Source of the DNA: Bdellovibrionales bacterium
Lineage (GTDB): Bacteria > Bdellovibrionota > Bdellovibrionia > Bdellovibrionales > UBA1609
Length of the DNA: 64,000 bases
Assembly: GCA_020630675.1 (NCBI GenBank)
Contig: JAHDIR010000007.1
Span: forward strand, 1 to 64,000
Reading direction: 5' to 3'
The notes under the pieces were generated by a model that saw only the letters and a list, made by a program, of their open reading frames with translations, did no database searches and was not told the DNA's origin. How positions within the stretch are numbered: the stretch's first letter is position 1; the number at the start of each line of letters is the position of its first letter. The position numbers and the translations under genes were made by a program. Positions 1 to 7,963 of the stretch are shown here, one piece after another.

Positions 1-94
1 CAGTTTTCTTTTTGGCTATTTTCTTAGTGGCCTTTTTTTTGGCGACAGTTTTCTTTTTTGATTTTTTCTTGTTGATCTTTTTTTTCTTGGCCAC
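1..94 (-). CDS. Lysine-rich histone H1-like protein, partial (N-terminus only)
   Basis: The reverse strand has an open frame from a GTG at 92-94, with an AGGGAG ribosome site at 101-106 placed six bases upstream. The 31 visible residues are nearly all Lys, Ala and Thr, for example AKKKATKKIAKKK. This composition resembles the basic tails of bacterial histone H1-like nucleoid proteins, which bind DNA non-specifically. The gene runs off the left edge, so its length and any folded domain are unknown. A ribosomal protein tail or another basic DNA- or RNA-binding protein remains possible. That a gene starts here is fairly sure; its function is inferred from composition only. Confidence 0.6.
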   Translation of the reverse strand, partial: MAKKKKINKKKSKKKTVAKKKATKKIAKKKT

Positions 95-218
95 AAAATA
101 CTCCCTAAAAAAATACAAATTTCCTGATACTAAGTATAAAGGAAAGTAGGGGGTTCAAGGCAAGCTTTTAACATTGGTTTTTTGTTTAATTTGGCCTAGA
201 CACGTATCGTTAACCGCC

Positions 219-240
219 AAAAAGGGAAATTTCCCTTTTT
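219..240. terminator. Perfect 22-bp palindrome, likely terminator behind the flagellin gene
   Basis: An A-run, GGG, AAATTT, CCC and a T-run form a perfect inverted repeat between the flagellin stop and the next leftward gene. A-rich and T-rich flanks make it usable as an intrinsic terminator in either direction. The stem core is short, so an operator-like role cannot be excluded. Confidence 0.5.
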
Positions 241-277
241 GTTCGAACTAGATCAACGTCAGTTGCGGGTTAAATCA

Positions 278-1111
278 TTAGCCAATTAAGTTTAAAGCTA
301 AGTTATTCTTTTGGTTGGCTTGAGCGAGCATGGCTGTGGCCGCTTGAAGCTGAATATTGTTTTTTGTTAAAGTGGCTGTTGTTTCAGCAAAATCTGTGTC
401 TCGAATTCGACTGTTGGCAGCGGCAATATTTTCTTCTGAAACCTGTAGGTTAGCAATGGTTGTATTTAGGCGGTTTTGTAAAGCCCCAAAGTCAGCTCTC
501 ATACTGCCAATTTTCTTTTGAGCATTATCAAGATATTCAAGGCCTTCTCGGGCATATTCTTTATCAACTAAATTAATATCTTCTAGGTCTAGCCCAAAAA
601 GAGAGGAATCTGTTTCTGTGGAGTCAAAAGAGATTTGATCTAACATAGGGTCACTGTGTATACCCACCTGAAAATCAAACACGGGGCGCGAACCATCAAG
701 CAATGGTGTTTTATTCCACTTTGTCGATTTCGCAACACGATCAATTTCACTTTTTACTTGGTCGACCTCTTTTTGTATATAATTTCTTTCAACATCACTA
801 ATAGTATCTGAAGCTGATTGAATGGATAGTTCTCTTAAACGAATGATCATATTGTTGACTTCGTTTAAACCACCTTCAGCAACTTGGATCATGGATATTC
901 CATCCTCAGCATTTCGTCGAGCCTGTCGTGCCGACCTAAGCTGTGCTCTCATATTTTCTGATATTGCGAGTCCTGCTGCATCGTCAGCAGATTTATTAAT
1001 TCTTGATCCACTGGAGAGCTGGGCGTATGTCTTATTAATATTCCGTTGAGAAATTCCCAAAGTTCTTTGGGCGTTTATAGCTGCTATATTCGTATTAATT
1101 CTTAATGACAT
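278..1111 (-). CDS. fliC: Flagellin
   Basis: This is the structural subunit of the flagellar filament, exported through the flagellar type III apparatus. The 277 residues have the usual short-flagellin layout. A conserved N-terminal D0/D1 helix region holds SLRINTNIAAINAQRTL and LSSGSRINKSADDAAGLAIS. A short variable centre lies near residues 130-190. The C-terminal D1/D0 region holds RIRDTDFAETTA and ends in LALNLIG. There is almost no D2/D3 insertion, as in other short flagellins of about 275 residues. The ATG has a GAGGAG site upstream. The gene stands alone with its own sigma-28-like promoter and a palindromic terminator, so it is probably a single-gene late flagellar unit. Organisms of this type often carry several flagellin paralogues, so no copy number is assigned. 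Confidence 0.97.
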   Translation of the reverse strand: MSLRINTNIAAINAQRTLGISQRNINKTYAQLSSGSRINKSADDAAGLAISENMRAQLRSARQARRNAEDGISMIQVAEGGLNEVNNMIIRLRELSIQSASDTISDVERNYIQKEVDQVKSEIDRVAKSTKWNKTPLLDGSRPVFDFQVGIHSDPMLDQISFDSTETDSSLFGLDLEDINLVDKEYAREGLEYLDNAQKKIGSMRADFGALQNRLNTTIANLQVSEENIAAANSRIRDTDFAETTATLTKNNIQLQAATAMLAQANQKNNLALNLIG

Positions 1112-1179
1112 TTCCGTTCTCCTCTTGCAGTTACCAATGGTCTTAATTTGTTAGTCTTAAGCACTTGGTCTTGAGTAGC

Positions 1180-1206
1180 TTTTCGGCCAGTCTAGTCGAG
1201 ACTTAA
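1180..1206 (-). promoter_or_regulatory. Sigma-28 (FliA)-type flagellin promoter
   Basis: On the reverse strand TTAAGTCT (1199-1206) is followed after exactly 11 bases by GCCGAAAA (1180-1187). The sigma-28 consensus is TAAAGTTT-N11-GCCGATAA, so 13 of 16 positions agree at the right spacing. It would give a leader of about 60 bases to the flagellin ATG. An imperfect inverted repeat (GACCCTCG...CGAGGTC, about 1210-1232) lies just upstream and may be an activator site or chance. Confidence 0.75.
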
Positions 1207-1286
1207 CGAGACCCTCGTCTAGAAGCGAGGTCTAGAGATCATAATTGAACTAAAGGCCAGGGGATAGAAGTCTAGGTAGTTATTTG

Positions 1287-2228
1287 TTACTTATATAGAT
1301 ACTTAAAAGTTTGGCTTAAAACCCACTCTGGTTCATCTTCCATAAGGTGATGCCCTCCCAAAGGGCTTAAAGCAAAATCATAACTGGGTATATAAGAGAG
1401 AAGCTCTTTGATGTTTGTTTTTTTAACCATTTTATCTTTTTTGCCCGTGATTATTAGGGGGGTGATTTTAAGCTCACGAAAAGCCATAGGCAGGCGAGAA
1501 TCCATAATCAAATTTTTTGAATTCACAAAGCAATGAATGCTATTTGTTTTATCTTTTAAATAAGGCTTTAAATAACCGTCAACAGTGTAATTGGAAACTA
1601 GGCTTCTTTTGGCTAAAACACGCTTTAAAATCAAAACCATTGTTTTTCTGTTTAAACCCCAGTTGAGAAAATAGGAAACACTTTGTATTTTACGAAAAAT
1701 AGGAGGAATGAGTCTTACTCCCGCCGCTGGAGAAATGGCCACCACTTTTTTAAAAACCTGAGGCTCCTTCAGTGCCAACCATAATGCAATGGTTCCCCCC
1801 ATGGAAGAGCCCACTAAAATAGGAGACTTTAAACCATTGGCTTTAATAAAAGCACGCACTCTTTGCGCTTGTTCATCTAAACCATATTGAAGAGAAGGGT
1901 TTTTACTACTGTAACCAAAGCCAGGTAGGTCTATTGTTGTGACTTTAAACTTCTTGCATAGCTGGTCATGTATGCGGCGCCAGCAAAAAGTATTGGCCCC
2001 AATGCCGTGTATTAGTAGTAAGTCAGCCCCGTGTCCATGTTGTCGGTAAGCCATTTCAATATTATCTTCTATTGTAATTTTGTTTTCTGGAGTTGTTAAC
2101 CAGTCTATATCACTCTCTTTTTCATTTTTTAAAGAGATTTTGAGAAGATGAAAAAAAACAATCGCAACAAAAATAACGGATGCGAATACGAAAAAATAAG
2201 TATATAGGTTTAACCACTCTAAATTCAT
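1287..2228 (-). CDS. Membrane-anchored alpha/beta-fold hydrolase
   Basis: This is an alpha/beta hydrolase of 313 residues. An N-terminal hydrophobic segment (about residues 11-29) should anchor it in the membrane. The catalytic domain starts near residue 60, with the oxyanion-loop motif HGIGANTFCW (about 74-83) and the nucleophile elbow GSSMGG (140-145, Ser142). The TGKKDK segment probably carries the acid, and the catalytic His lies in GGHHLMEDEP (His293 or His294). The substrate cannot be read from sequence; esterase, lipase or C-C hydrolase activity are all possible. It is divergent from the lipoprotein gene at 2258 with only 29 bases between the two starts, so their promoters must overlap. 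Confidence 0.85.
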   Translation of the reverse strand: MNLEWLNLYTYFFVFASVIFVAIVFFHLLKISLKNEKESDIDWLTTPENKITIEDNIEMAYRQHGHGADLLLIHGIGANTFCWRRIHDQLCKKFKVTTIDLPGFGYSSKNPSLQYGLDEQAQRVRAFIKANGLKSPILVGSSMGGTIALWLALKEPQVFKKVVAISPAAGVRLIPPIFRKIQSVSYFLNWGLNRKTMVLILKRVLAKRSLVSNYTVDGYLKPYLKDKTNSIHCFVNSKNLIMDSRLPMAFRELKITPLIITGKKDKMVKKTNIKELLSYIPSYDFALSPLGGHHLMEDEPEWVLSQTFKYLYK

Positions 2229-2257
2229 GACTTTAATTTATAGGGAGATTCTCTAAA

Positions 2258-3337
2258 ATGAAACTTTTTAATTTACTTCCAGGCCTATTTTTTATTTTTA
2301 TTGGTTGTTCTTCGAATAGCTCTGGCACTGTTGCAAAAACGTCTTTACAGAAATCTTCTCAGGTTTCTATTATGACATTTAATGTAGAAAACCTATTTGA
2401 TACTCGTCATGACAAAGGCAAATCTGACTATACGTTTTTACCTTTATCTCAAAAAAAAGGTAAAAAACATATTGATAGCTGTCGCCGAATATCCCGAAAA
2501 AAGTGGAGAGATCAATGTTTGTACTGGGACTGGAGTGAAAAGGTTTTAGCTCATAAATTGAAAAGAATAGCCGGTTCTATACGTCAAGTTGCAGGAGGGG
2601 AAGGGCCTGACATTATTGTTTTCCAAGAGGTCGAAAATATTCAAATTTTAGAGCGTCTACGTTTACAAGAGCTAAAGGGGTTAGGTTATAAAAAAAGTAT
2701 TTTAATTGAGGGCACTGACATTCGTGGAATTGATGTCGCTTTTATGTCAAAATTAGAAACAAAAGGGCCTCCTAGTTTAACTCATGTTCCTTACAAAAAC
2801 ATTTCATCTCGTCGAAAGAAAGACACTCGTGGTATTTTACAGCAAACTTTTATTTTGCCAGGAGGGGAGCTCATCACTGGTTTTGCCGCCCACTTTCCGG
2901 CTCCCTTTCACCCTTACCCTCTTCGCATCGAATCGTATAAATTTTTAAATCAACTGAAAAAAAATCTACCCAAGAATCGTTTAACCTTTGCCGCCGGTGA
3001 TTTTAATACTCCTACAGCAGAAAACCGTAAACATAAAATATTGGATAAATATGTGAAGTCAGAATGGTTGGTGGCCCACGAAGAAGGTTGCTCATCTTGT
3101 CCTGGAACAAATTACTATGCCCCCAAAAAGTCTTGGTCTTTTTTAGATATGATTCTTCTTTCAAAAGAATTTGCCAATAAAAGTAAGGGTTGGCAGTTGT
3201 CTAAAGTTTTTCTAGCAAATAATTACAAAGAGCAAAAAAGTAGCAAAGGACGCCCAAATTCATTTAAAGTACAAAACAATAATGTTTATGGAGTTTCAGA
3301 CCACTGGCCTTTAGTGGTTGTTTTAAATAACCATTAA
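2258..3337 (+). CDS. Endonuclease/exonuclease/phosphatase-family lipoprotein
   Basis: The N-terminus is a lipoprotein signal ending in FIFIGC, with Cys17 as the lipidated residue, so the enzyme should be tethered to the envelope. The rest has the marks of the EEP (DNase I/AP endonuclease-like) fold. These are TFNVENLFDTRHD near residue 40, VFQEVEN around 125, AGDFNTP around 247 and VSDHWPLVVVL at the C-terminus, which together supply the metal-binding Asn, Glu, Asp and His residues. Members hydrolyse phosphodiester or phosphomonoester bonds in nucleic acids, inositol phosphates or sphingolipids; substrate is not predictable here. An extracellular nuclease for scavenging is a reasonable guess. 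The ATG has GGGAG upstream. Confidence 0.85.
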   Translation: MKLFNLLPGLFFIFIGCSSNSSGTVAKTSLQKSSQVSIMTFNVENLFDTRHDKGKSDYTFLPLSQKKGKKHIDSCRRISRKKWRDQCLYWDWSEKVLAHKLKRIAGSIRQVAGGEGPDIIVFQEVENIQILERLRLQELKGLGYKKSILIEGTDIRGIDVAFMSKLETKGPPSLTHVPYKNISSRRKKDTRGILQQTFILPGGELITGFAAHFPAPFHPYPLRIESYKFLNQLKKNLPKNRLTFAAGDFNTPTAENRKHKILDKYVKSEWLVAHEEGCSSCPGTNYYAPKKSWSFLDMILLSKEFANKSKGWQLSKVFLANNYKEQKSSKGRPNSFKVQNNNVYGVSDHWPLVVVLNNH

Positions 3338-3373
3338 GTTGTTAATAAGTTCCAATATGTATAAGTTTATTGT

Positions 3374-3661
3374 TTAGTCAATTTCTAAGAAACGACAAAA
3401 CTTCATTTTTCCAAGCTCATTGAATAGCCTCATTTGTTCGTCTCGACGGTGAGGTGCTGTTTTATGACCAAGATTACAGGCCTCTTGTGCTGGCATAAAG
3501 TAAGTGCAGTCTTCACAAGAAAAAATTGTATTGAGCTCTTGCAAATGGGCTTTGGAAATCCCTTCTTTGATCATTTCTTTTTTAGCCTTAATTTTTTTCA
3601 TAAACAAGTAATTACAGCAATATACAAGGGTTGAGGTTGACATTCTTTGTCTTCGACACAT
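3374..3661 (-). CDS. Small four-cysteine protein of unknown function
   Basis: I do not recognise this protein. Up to 95 residues are open. The conserved-looking part is the C-terminal half: CEDCTYF, then EACNLGH ten residues on, then FCRFLEID at the end. This gives a C-x2-C-x10-C-x25-C arrangement that could bind zinc or an iron-sulphur cluster. The N-terminal third is basic and weak. No Met has a convincing ribosome site, and the start may be the later Met at 3601 (MKKIKAKKEM). It is divergent from clpB with 51 bases between the outer start and the clpB start. Coding status is likely rather than certain. Confidence 0.6.
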   Translation of the reverse strand: MCRRQRMSTSTLVYCCNYLFMKKIKAKKEMIKEGISKAHLQELNTIFSCEDCTYFMPAQEACNLGHKTAPHRRDEQMRLFNELGKMKFCRFLEID

Positions 3662-3712
3662 GTTTAATATGTGAGAGATGCAAAAACATCAAGAGTTAAA
3701 TAGGAGGCCTGT

Positions 3713-6307
3713 ATGAATAACATAGATCAAAAGTTAACAAAAAAGTCACTTCAAGCCCTATCTTCATCTATTGATTTAGCAACGTCTTTACAGCATGGGG
3801 CGGTTGAGCCAGAGCATTTGCTAACTACTTTTCTCAAGGATGAACAAGGCTTAACTTCTGAACTGTTAAAAAAACTAGGTGTTCCTTTAGCCGACTTTCA
3901 TTCTGATCTTAAAAAAATGATTTCTGTTTTACCTTTGGTTCAAGGGGGGAGTAATAAAGTTTTACCCAGCCCCACTTTAGTTAAGGTGATTCACGAGGCT
4001 GAAAAAATTTCTCAACAAATGCAAGACTCACATATATCAACGGAGCATTTTCTACTGACTTTTTTTAAAATGAAGTCTCTGAATGTACATCGTTTGTTAC
4101 TAAAGTTTGATCTAACACTGAGTTCGTTTGAAAAGGAGATAAATAAAGTGAGAGGCTCACAAAAAATTACTGATAATGATCCTGAAGCTAAATACAATGC
4201 TTTAAAAAAGTATGCTCGTGATCTCACGGAGCTAGCTGAATCTGGTCAATTAGATCCTGTTATTGGTCGGGAAGAAGAAATTCGCCGTGTGATACAGGTT
4301 CTTGCTCGCCGAACTAAAAATAACCCTGTATTAATTGGTGAGCCCGGGGTCGGTAAAACGGCTATAGCAGAAGGGTTAGCTTTGAGAATCATTAACAAAG
4401 ATGTTCCTGCGGTATTGATAGGAAAAAAACTATTGTCTTTAGATATGGGCGCTCTTATTGCCGGGGCCAAGTACAGAGGAGAGTTTGAAGATCGTTTAAA
4501 AGCTGTCATTAAAGAAGTGACCGCGAGTGATGGTCAAATAATTTTATTTATTGATGAGTTACATACGTTGGTGGGAGCTGGAAAAACAGACGGGGCTATG
4601 GACGCCGGTCAGCTCTTAAAGCCTGCCTTGGCCAGAGGAGAATTAAAATGCATTGGAGCAACCACTCTCGATGAGTACCGAAAGTACATTGAAAAAGATA
4701 AAGCCTTAGAAAGGCGTTTTCAAAATGTCCTCGTTCAAGAACCCAACGAGTTGGATGCTATAACTATTTTAAGGGGCCTCAAAGAAAAATACGAAGTTCA
4801 TCATGGCGTGCGCATTACAGACTCGGCGATTCTTTCGGCCGTCAACTTATCTCATCGCTATATTAGTGACCGATTCTTACCAGATAAGGCCATTGACCTT
4901 ATGGATGAAGCCGCCAGTCGATTAAGTATAGAAATAAATAGTGTGCCAAGTGATATAGATGATATTGGGCGTAAACTCACTCATTTACAAATAGAAGCCG
5001 AGGCTTTAAAAAAAGAATCTGGAGATAAGGCTCAAAAAAGAATATCAGATATTAATTCTGAAATTGCTTCTTTAAAAGAAACAGATTTGGAATTACGGCA
5101 AAAGTGGCAATCAGAAAAAGACTCAATAGGTTTATTAAAAGAAACTAAAATTAAAATAGAAGAACTAAAAAATAATATGGCCCGGGCGGAAAGAGAAGGG
5201 AATCTAGAGCTGATGGCTGAACTTAAGTATGGAGCTCTTCCAAACTTAGAGCAGCAGCTTTTGCTGGCCGAAGAAAAAGTAGCCTTACGATCTCATCAAA
5301 GCAGTATGTTAAAAGAGGAGGTGGGGCCTGAACAAATTTCTGAAATTGTTTCGAAGTGGACAGGAATTCCTGTTAGCAAAATGCTTGAAAGTGAAAGCTC
5401 AAAGCTTTTGAATATGGAGCTATCTTTACAAAAAAGAGTCATTGGTCAAGAGCCAGCCATAAGCTCTGTGGCCAATGCTATTCGTCGGTCGCGAGCTGGT
5501 GTGTCCGACCCGCATCGCCCCATTGGAACTTTTATGTTTTTAGGCCCTACTGGCGTGGGAAAAACCGAAACCGTAAAAGCCTTGGCTGAATTTTTATTTA
5601 ATAGTGAAGACTCCATTGTTCGCATGGACATGAGTGAATATATGGAAAAACACTCTGTTGCGCGACTCATTGGAGCCCCTCCGGGCTATGTGGGTTATGA
5701 TGAAGGTGGACAGTTGACCGAGCAGGTTCGCAGACGTCCATATAGCGTTGTCTTATTTGATGAAATAGAAAAAGCTCACCCTGATGTGTTCAATGTTTTA
5801 TTACAAGTTCTTGATGATGGCCAACTGACCGATGGCCAGGGAAGAAAAGTAGACTTTAAGAATACTATTCTTATTATGACCTCTAACCTTGGCTCTGAGA
5901 GCATTATGAACCCGAACATAAGTGCTCAAGAAAAAGAAAAAGCCATAGAAGATGTTTTGCAGGGACATTTTCGCCCAGAGTTTTTAAATCGTATTGATGA
6001 AAGTATTATATTCAACGGACTTTCAAAAGACAATATTAGTGAGATTGTTAAAATTCAAACTGAAGTTTTATCACGTCGATTAGAAGCAAAGGGAATGTCT
6101 TTGCAAATGACCAATGAAGCACTTACTTTTTTATCTGACCAAGGTTATGATCCAGTTTTTGGCGCCAGACCTTTAAAAAGAGCTATACAAAACTTTGTTT
6201 TAAACCCTGTTTCTTCGTTGATACTGAATCGAAAGATAAGCTCTGGTGAAAAAGTAATTGTTACCACCGATAAAGAGAATTTAAAATTCACTGTTAAAGA
6301 AAAATAA
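3713..6307 (+). CDS. clpB: ATP-dependent disaggregase ClpB (Hsp100)
   Basis: ClpB is a hexameric AAA+ unfoldase that threads aggregated proteins through its pore and works with DnaK. The 864 residues match the family length. An N-terminal repeat domain (about 1-150) is followed by AAA module 1, with Walker A GEPGVGKT at 209-216. The coiled-coil middle domain covers roughly 410-530. AAA module 2 has Walker A GPTGVGKT at 611-618, then [11 protein letters not shown]. The C-terminal ends with the [10 protein letters not shown] sensor-2 region. The middle domain distinguishes it from ClpA and ClpC. AGGAGG lies shortly before the ATG. It is a single-gene unit closed by a hairpin at 6322. Confidence 0.98.
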   Translation: MNNIDQKLTKKSLQALSSSIDLATSLQHGAVEPEHLLTTFLKDEQGLTSELLKKLGVPLADFHSDLKKMISVLPLVQGGSNKVLPSPTLVKVIHEAEKISQQMQDSHISTEHFLLTFFKMKSLNVHRLLLKFDLTLSSFEKEINKVRGSQKITDNDPEAKYNALKKYARDLTELAESGQLDPVIGREEEIRRVIQVLARRTKNNPVLIGEPGVGKTAIAEGLALRIINKDVPAVLIGKKLLSLDMGALIAGAKYRGEFEDRLKAVIKEVTASDGQIILFIDELHTLVGAGKTDGAMDAGQLLKPALARGELKCIGATTLDEYRKYIEKDKALERRFQNVLVQEPNELDAITILRGLKEKYEVHHGVRITDSAILSAVNLSHRYISDRFLPDKAIDLMDEAASRLSIEINSVPSDIDDIGRKLTHLQIEAEALKKESGDKAQKRISDINSEIASLKETDLELRQKWQSEKDSIGLLKETKIKIEELKNNMARAEREGNLELMAELKYGALPNLEQQLLLAEEKVALRSHQSSMLKEEVGPEQISEIVSKWTGIPVSKMLESESSKLLNMELSLQKRVIGQEPAISSVANAIRRSRAGVSDPHRPIGTFMFLGPTGVGKTETVKALAEFLFNSEDSIVRMDMSEYMEKHSVARLIGAPPGYVGYDEGGQLTEQVRRRPYSVVLFDEIEKAHPDVFNVLLQVLDDGQLTDGQGRKVDFKNTILIMTSNLGSESIMNPNISAQEKEKAIEDVLQGHFRPEFLNRIDESIIFNGLSKDNISEIVKIQTEVLSRRLEAKGMSLQMTNEALTFLSDQGYDPVFGARPLKRAIQNFVLNPVSSLILNRKISSGEKVIVTTDKENLKFTVKEK

Positions 6308-6321
6308 GAGATGATTTGAAA

Positions 6322-6348
6322 AAGCCCATGGCTTAAATCTATGGGCTT
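6322..6348. terminator. Bidirectional terminator between convergent genes
   Basis: An 8-bp stem, AAGCCCAT (6322-6329) with ATGGGCTT (6341-6348), has A-rich and T-rich flanks. It sits between the converging clpB and cysteine-repeat genes and could serve both. Confidence 0.65.
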
Positions 6349-6372
6349 ATATAAAAAAACTTATCACAACTT

Positions 6373-6855
6373 TTAATGAATTCTTTGGCAGGTATTTACA
6401 CTTCTACCAGAGGCAAGGCACAAGCCAGCTCCTAAGCTTTCAGCATGAAGGCATGTTCTGGTATTTCTTCCCGAGGCTAAGCAAAGGCCTTTGGCAATGC
6501 TCGAAGCGTGGTCACAAGTTCTTGAGTTTTTTCCAGACGCTAAACAAATACCTTCTCCTAATGAAGACACTTGGTTACAGCGGCTAGCCCTGGCCCCAGC
6601 AGCTAAACAAATTCCATGACCAAGGCTGGTGACTTGATCACAAGTGCGCGAGTTTTTACCAAAAGAAAGGCATAAACCTTGCCCTAAACTTTTAGATTCG
6701 CTTTCACTGCGTTGGTGATTGGAAAACACTAGCTGTTGAATAACTCTAGATAAGCTCGGGTTATTTTTAACCAGAGAGTCTAAGTGATTTAGGTTATTAG
6801 CTATAGCTGGTTGAAAAAATATGGCGATGCTTAAGTAAATAAATAGTTTTTTCAT
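6373..6855 (-). CDS. Exported protein of five 21-residue cysteine repeats
   Basis: I do not recognise a family. The 160 residues start with a signal peptide (MKKLFIYLSIAIFFQPAIA) and a linker of about 35 residues. Residues 56-160 are five head-to-tail repeats of exactly 21 residues with the pattern SLGxGLCLASGRNxRTC plus four variable residues. Each repeat has two Cys, nine residues apart, giving ten Cys in total, an even number that fits disulphides in the periplasm or outside. Small residues (Gly, Ala, Ser) alternate around the first Cys. The last repeat runs to the C-terminus with no other domain. The start has a G-rich stretch just upstream. A structural, adhesive or inhibitor role are all guesses. 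Confidence 0.8.
   Translation of the reverse strand: MKKLFIYLSIAIFFQPAIANNLNHLDSLVKNNPSLSRVIQQLVFSNHQRSESESKSLGQGLCLSFGKNSRTCDQVTSLGHGICLAAGARASRCNQVSSLGEGICLASGKNSRTCDHASSIAKGLCLASGRNTRTCLHAESLGAGLCLASGRSVNTCQRIH
6376..6690 (-). repeat. Five in-frame 63-bp tandem repeats
   Basis: The repeat part of the cysteine-repeat gene consists of five 63-bp units with no spacers. Protein repeats are clearly related but not identical. Repeat 2 (GARASRC) and repeat 4 (SIAKG) are the most divergent. Old duplication with drift is more likely than recent slippage. Confidence 0.85.
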
Positions 6856-7075
6856 AATACCCCCCAGTATTTTTATTTGATGAACCCTAACATAGGAACT
6901 TTTAATTAAATAGAGGGTTTAATAATTTGTCAGAAATTATCCTAAGTGACTAAAAACAATATACTTATTTAAATCATCTAGGAGGGGAGTCTTAACTTTT
7001 ATTTATAAAAAAAAGGATTCGCCCTCTGAGGGAAGGAGCGTTGACAATAAAATCAATTCAGTCTGTACTTATAGA

Positions 7076-7795
7076 ATGACTGATTTTTCTTACTTACTAG
7101 ACCCTTCGTTGGCAATTTTACTTGTGCCTTTTATATTTGTGATTCTTTTTTCTATTTTTTTTCAAACCATCGAGTCTTCCTATTTTTTTGTGAATGCTTC
7201 CCGATCTTTGTACTCTTTGGTTCTTGCATTAATGGCCTATCTTGTTGTTGGAGATCTTGTGTGGCCCCCTGAAGACTTCTTCCATTCCGTAATTATCAGC
7301 CTAGCTGCAATAAGTGTATTGCTTTTCTTTGGGCGATTTTTACGTTTGGTTCTTCAATTTGTAGTTTTTAATTTTATTTTATTTTTCATGTTTAAAGATC
7401 AGATTCAGCAAGGTTGGTTATTACCAGGTGGAATAGTTTGTTGTCTTAACCTTCTTTTTGCCGCTCTTTACCCTTTGGCGATAGGGCGAAAAAATATTTT
7501 AATCAAAATATTTCATAGCCTTTTATTATTGGCTTTAGTTCACTGGGCTTTTTACCAACATCAAGGCTTAGTTGGACAAATCGCCATACTTTGCTCACTC
7601 TCACTTTTGGCTGTGACTATACAAAAAGTTATTTTTTTTAAAAGAGTGATTCCCAATTTTTCCAGGCCCTTTATCGATGTTGGCCTTCCAATTATATTGC
7701 TTTGGGTGCTATTGAATGCCTCAGGGGTATTAAATGATTTTTTCTCTAATTACTTTGAATCGGTTCCTTCCTTCACCTTATCTCGCCAAATTTAA
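7076..7795 (+). CDS. Polytopic inner-membrane protein of unknown function
   Basis: I do not recognise this 239-residue protein. It is highly hydrophobic, with about seven likely membrane helices. They lie roughly at residues 13-30, 45-62, 70-87, 89-107, 116-135, 145-185 (two helices) and 203-220. No catalytic motif or known transporter signature was seen. A CvpA-like or general seven-helix protein are possibilities only. The ATG lacks a good ribosome site, so the start is uncertain. A perfect CCCTC-T-GAGGG inverted repeat lies about 45 bases upstream. Confidence 0.6.
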   Translation: MTDFSYLLDPSLAILLVPFIFVILFSIFFQTIESSYFFVNASRSLYSLVLALMAYLVVGDLVWPPEDFFHSVIISLAAISVLLFFGRFLRLVLQFVVFNFILFFMFKDQIQQGWLLPGGIVCCLNLLFAALYPLAIGRKNILIKIFHSLLLLALVHWAFYQHQGLVGQIAILCSLSLLAVTIQKVIFFKRVIPNFSRPFIDVGLPIILLWVLLNASGVLNDFFSNYFESVPSFTLSRQI

Positions 7796-7963
7796 TCTTT
7801 TTTAGTGGTGGTTAAATCGGCCAGTGGCCGTCAAGGCGATTTCATCAAGAAAAATGATCATAACGCGATCTATTTTGTTGTTTCCTCAGCGAAGGCTTGG
7901 CTAAGTTAGCCTATGTTTTTTTCGTAGATGGATGGCAATAATGCTAAAAGTAGGGCAGTTAAA

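Noticed and set aside
1210..1232. Inverted repeat upstream of the sigma-28 box as a terminator
   Set aside because: It lacks a T-run and lies upstream of the promoter; possible activator site but unsupported.
6856..7075. CCCTC-T-GAGGG inverted repeat as a terminator or operator
   Set aside because: The 5-bp arms with a one-base loop cannot fold as a hairpin, and no T-run follows.
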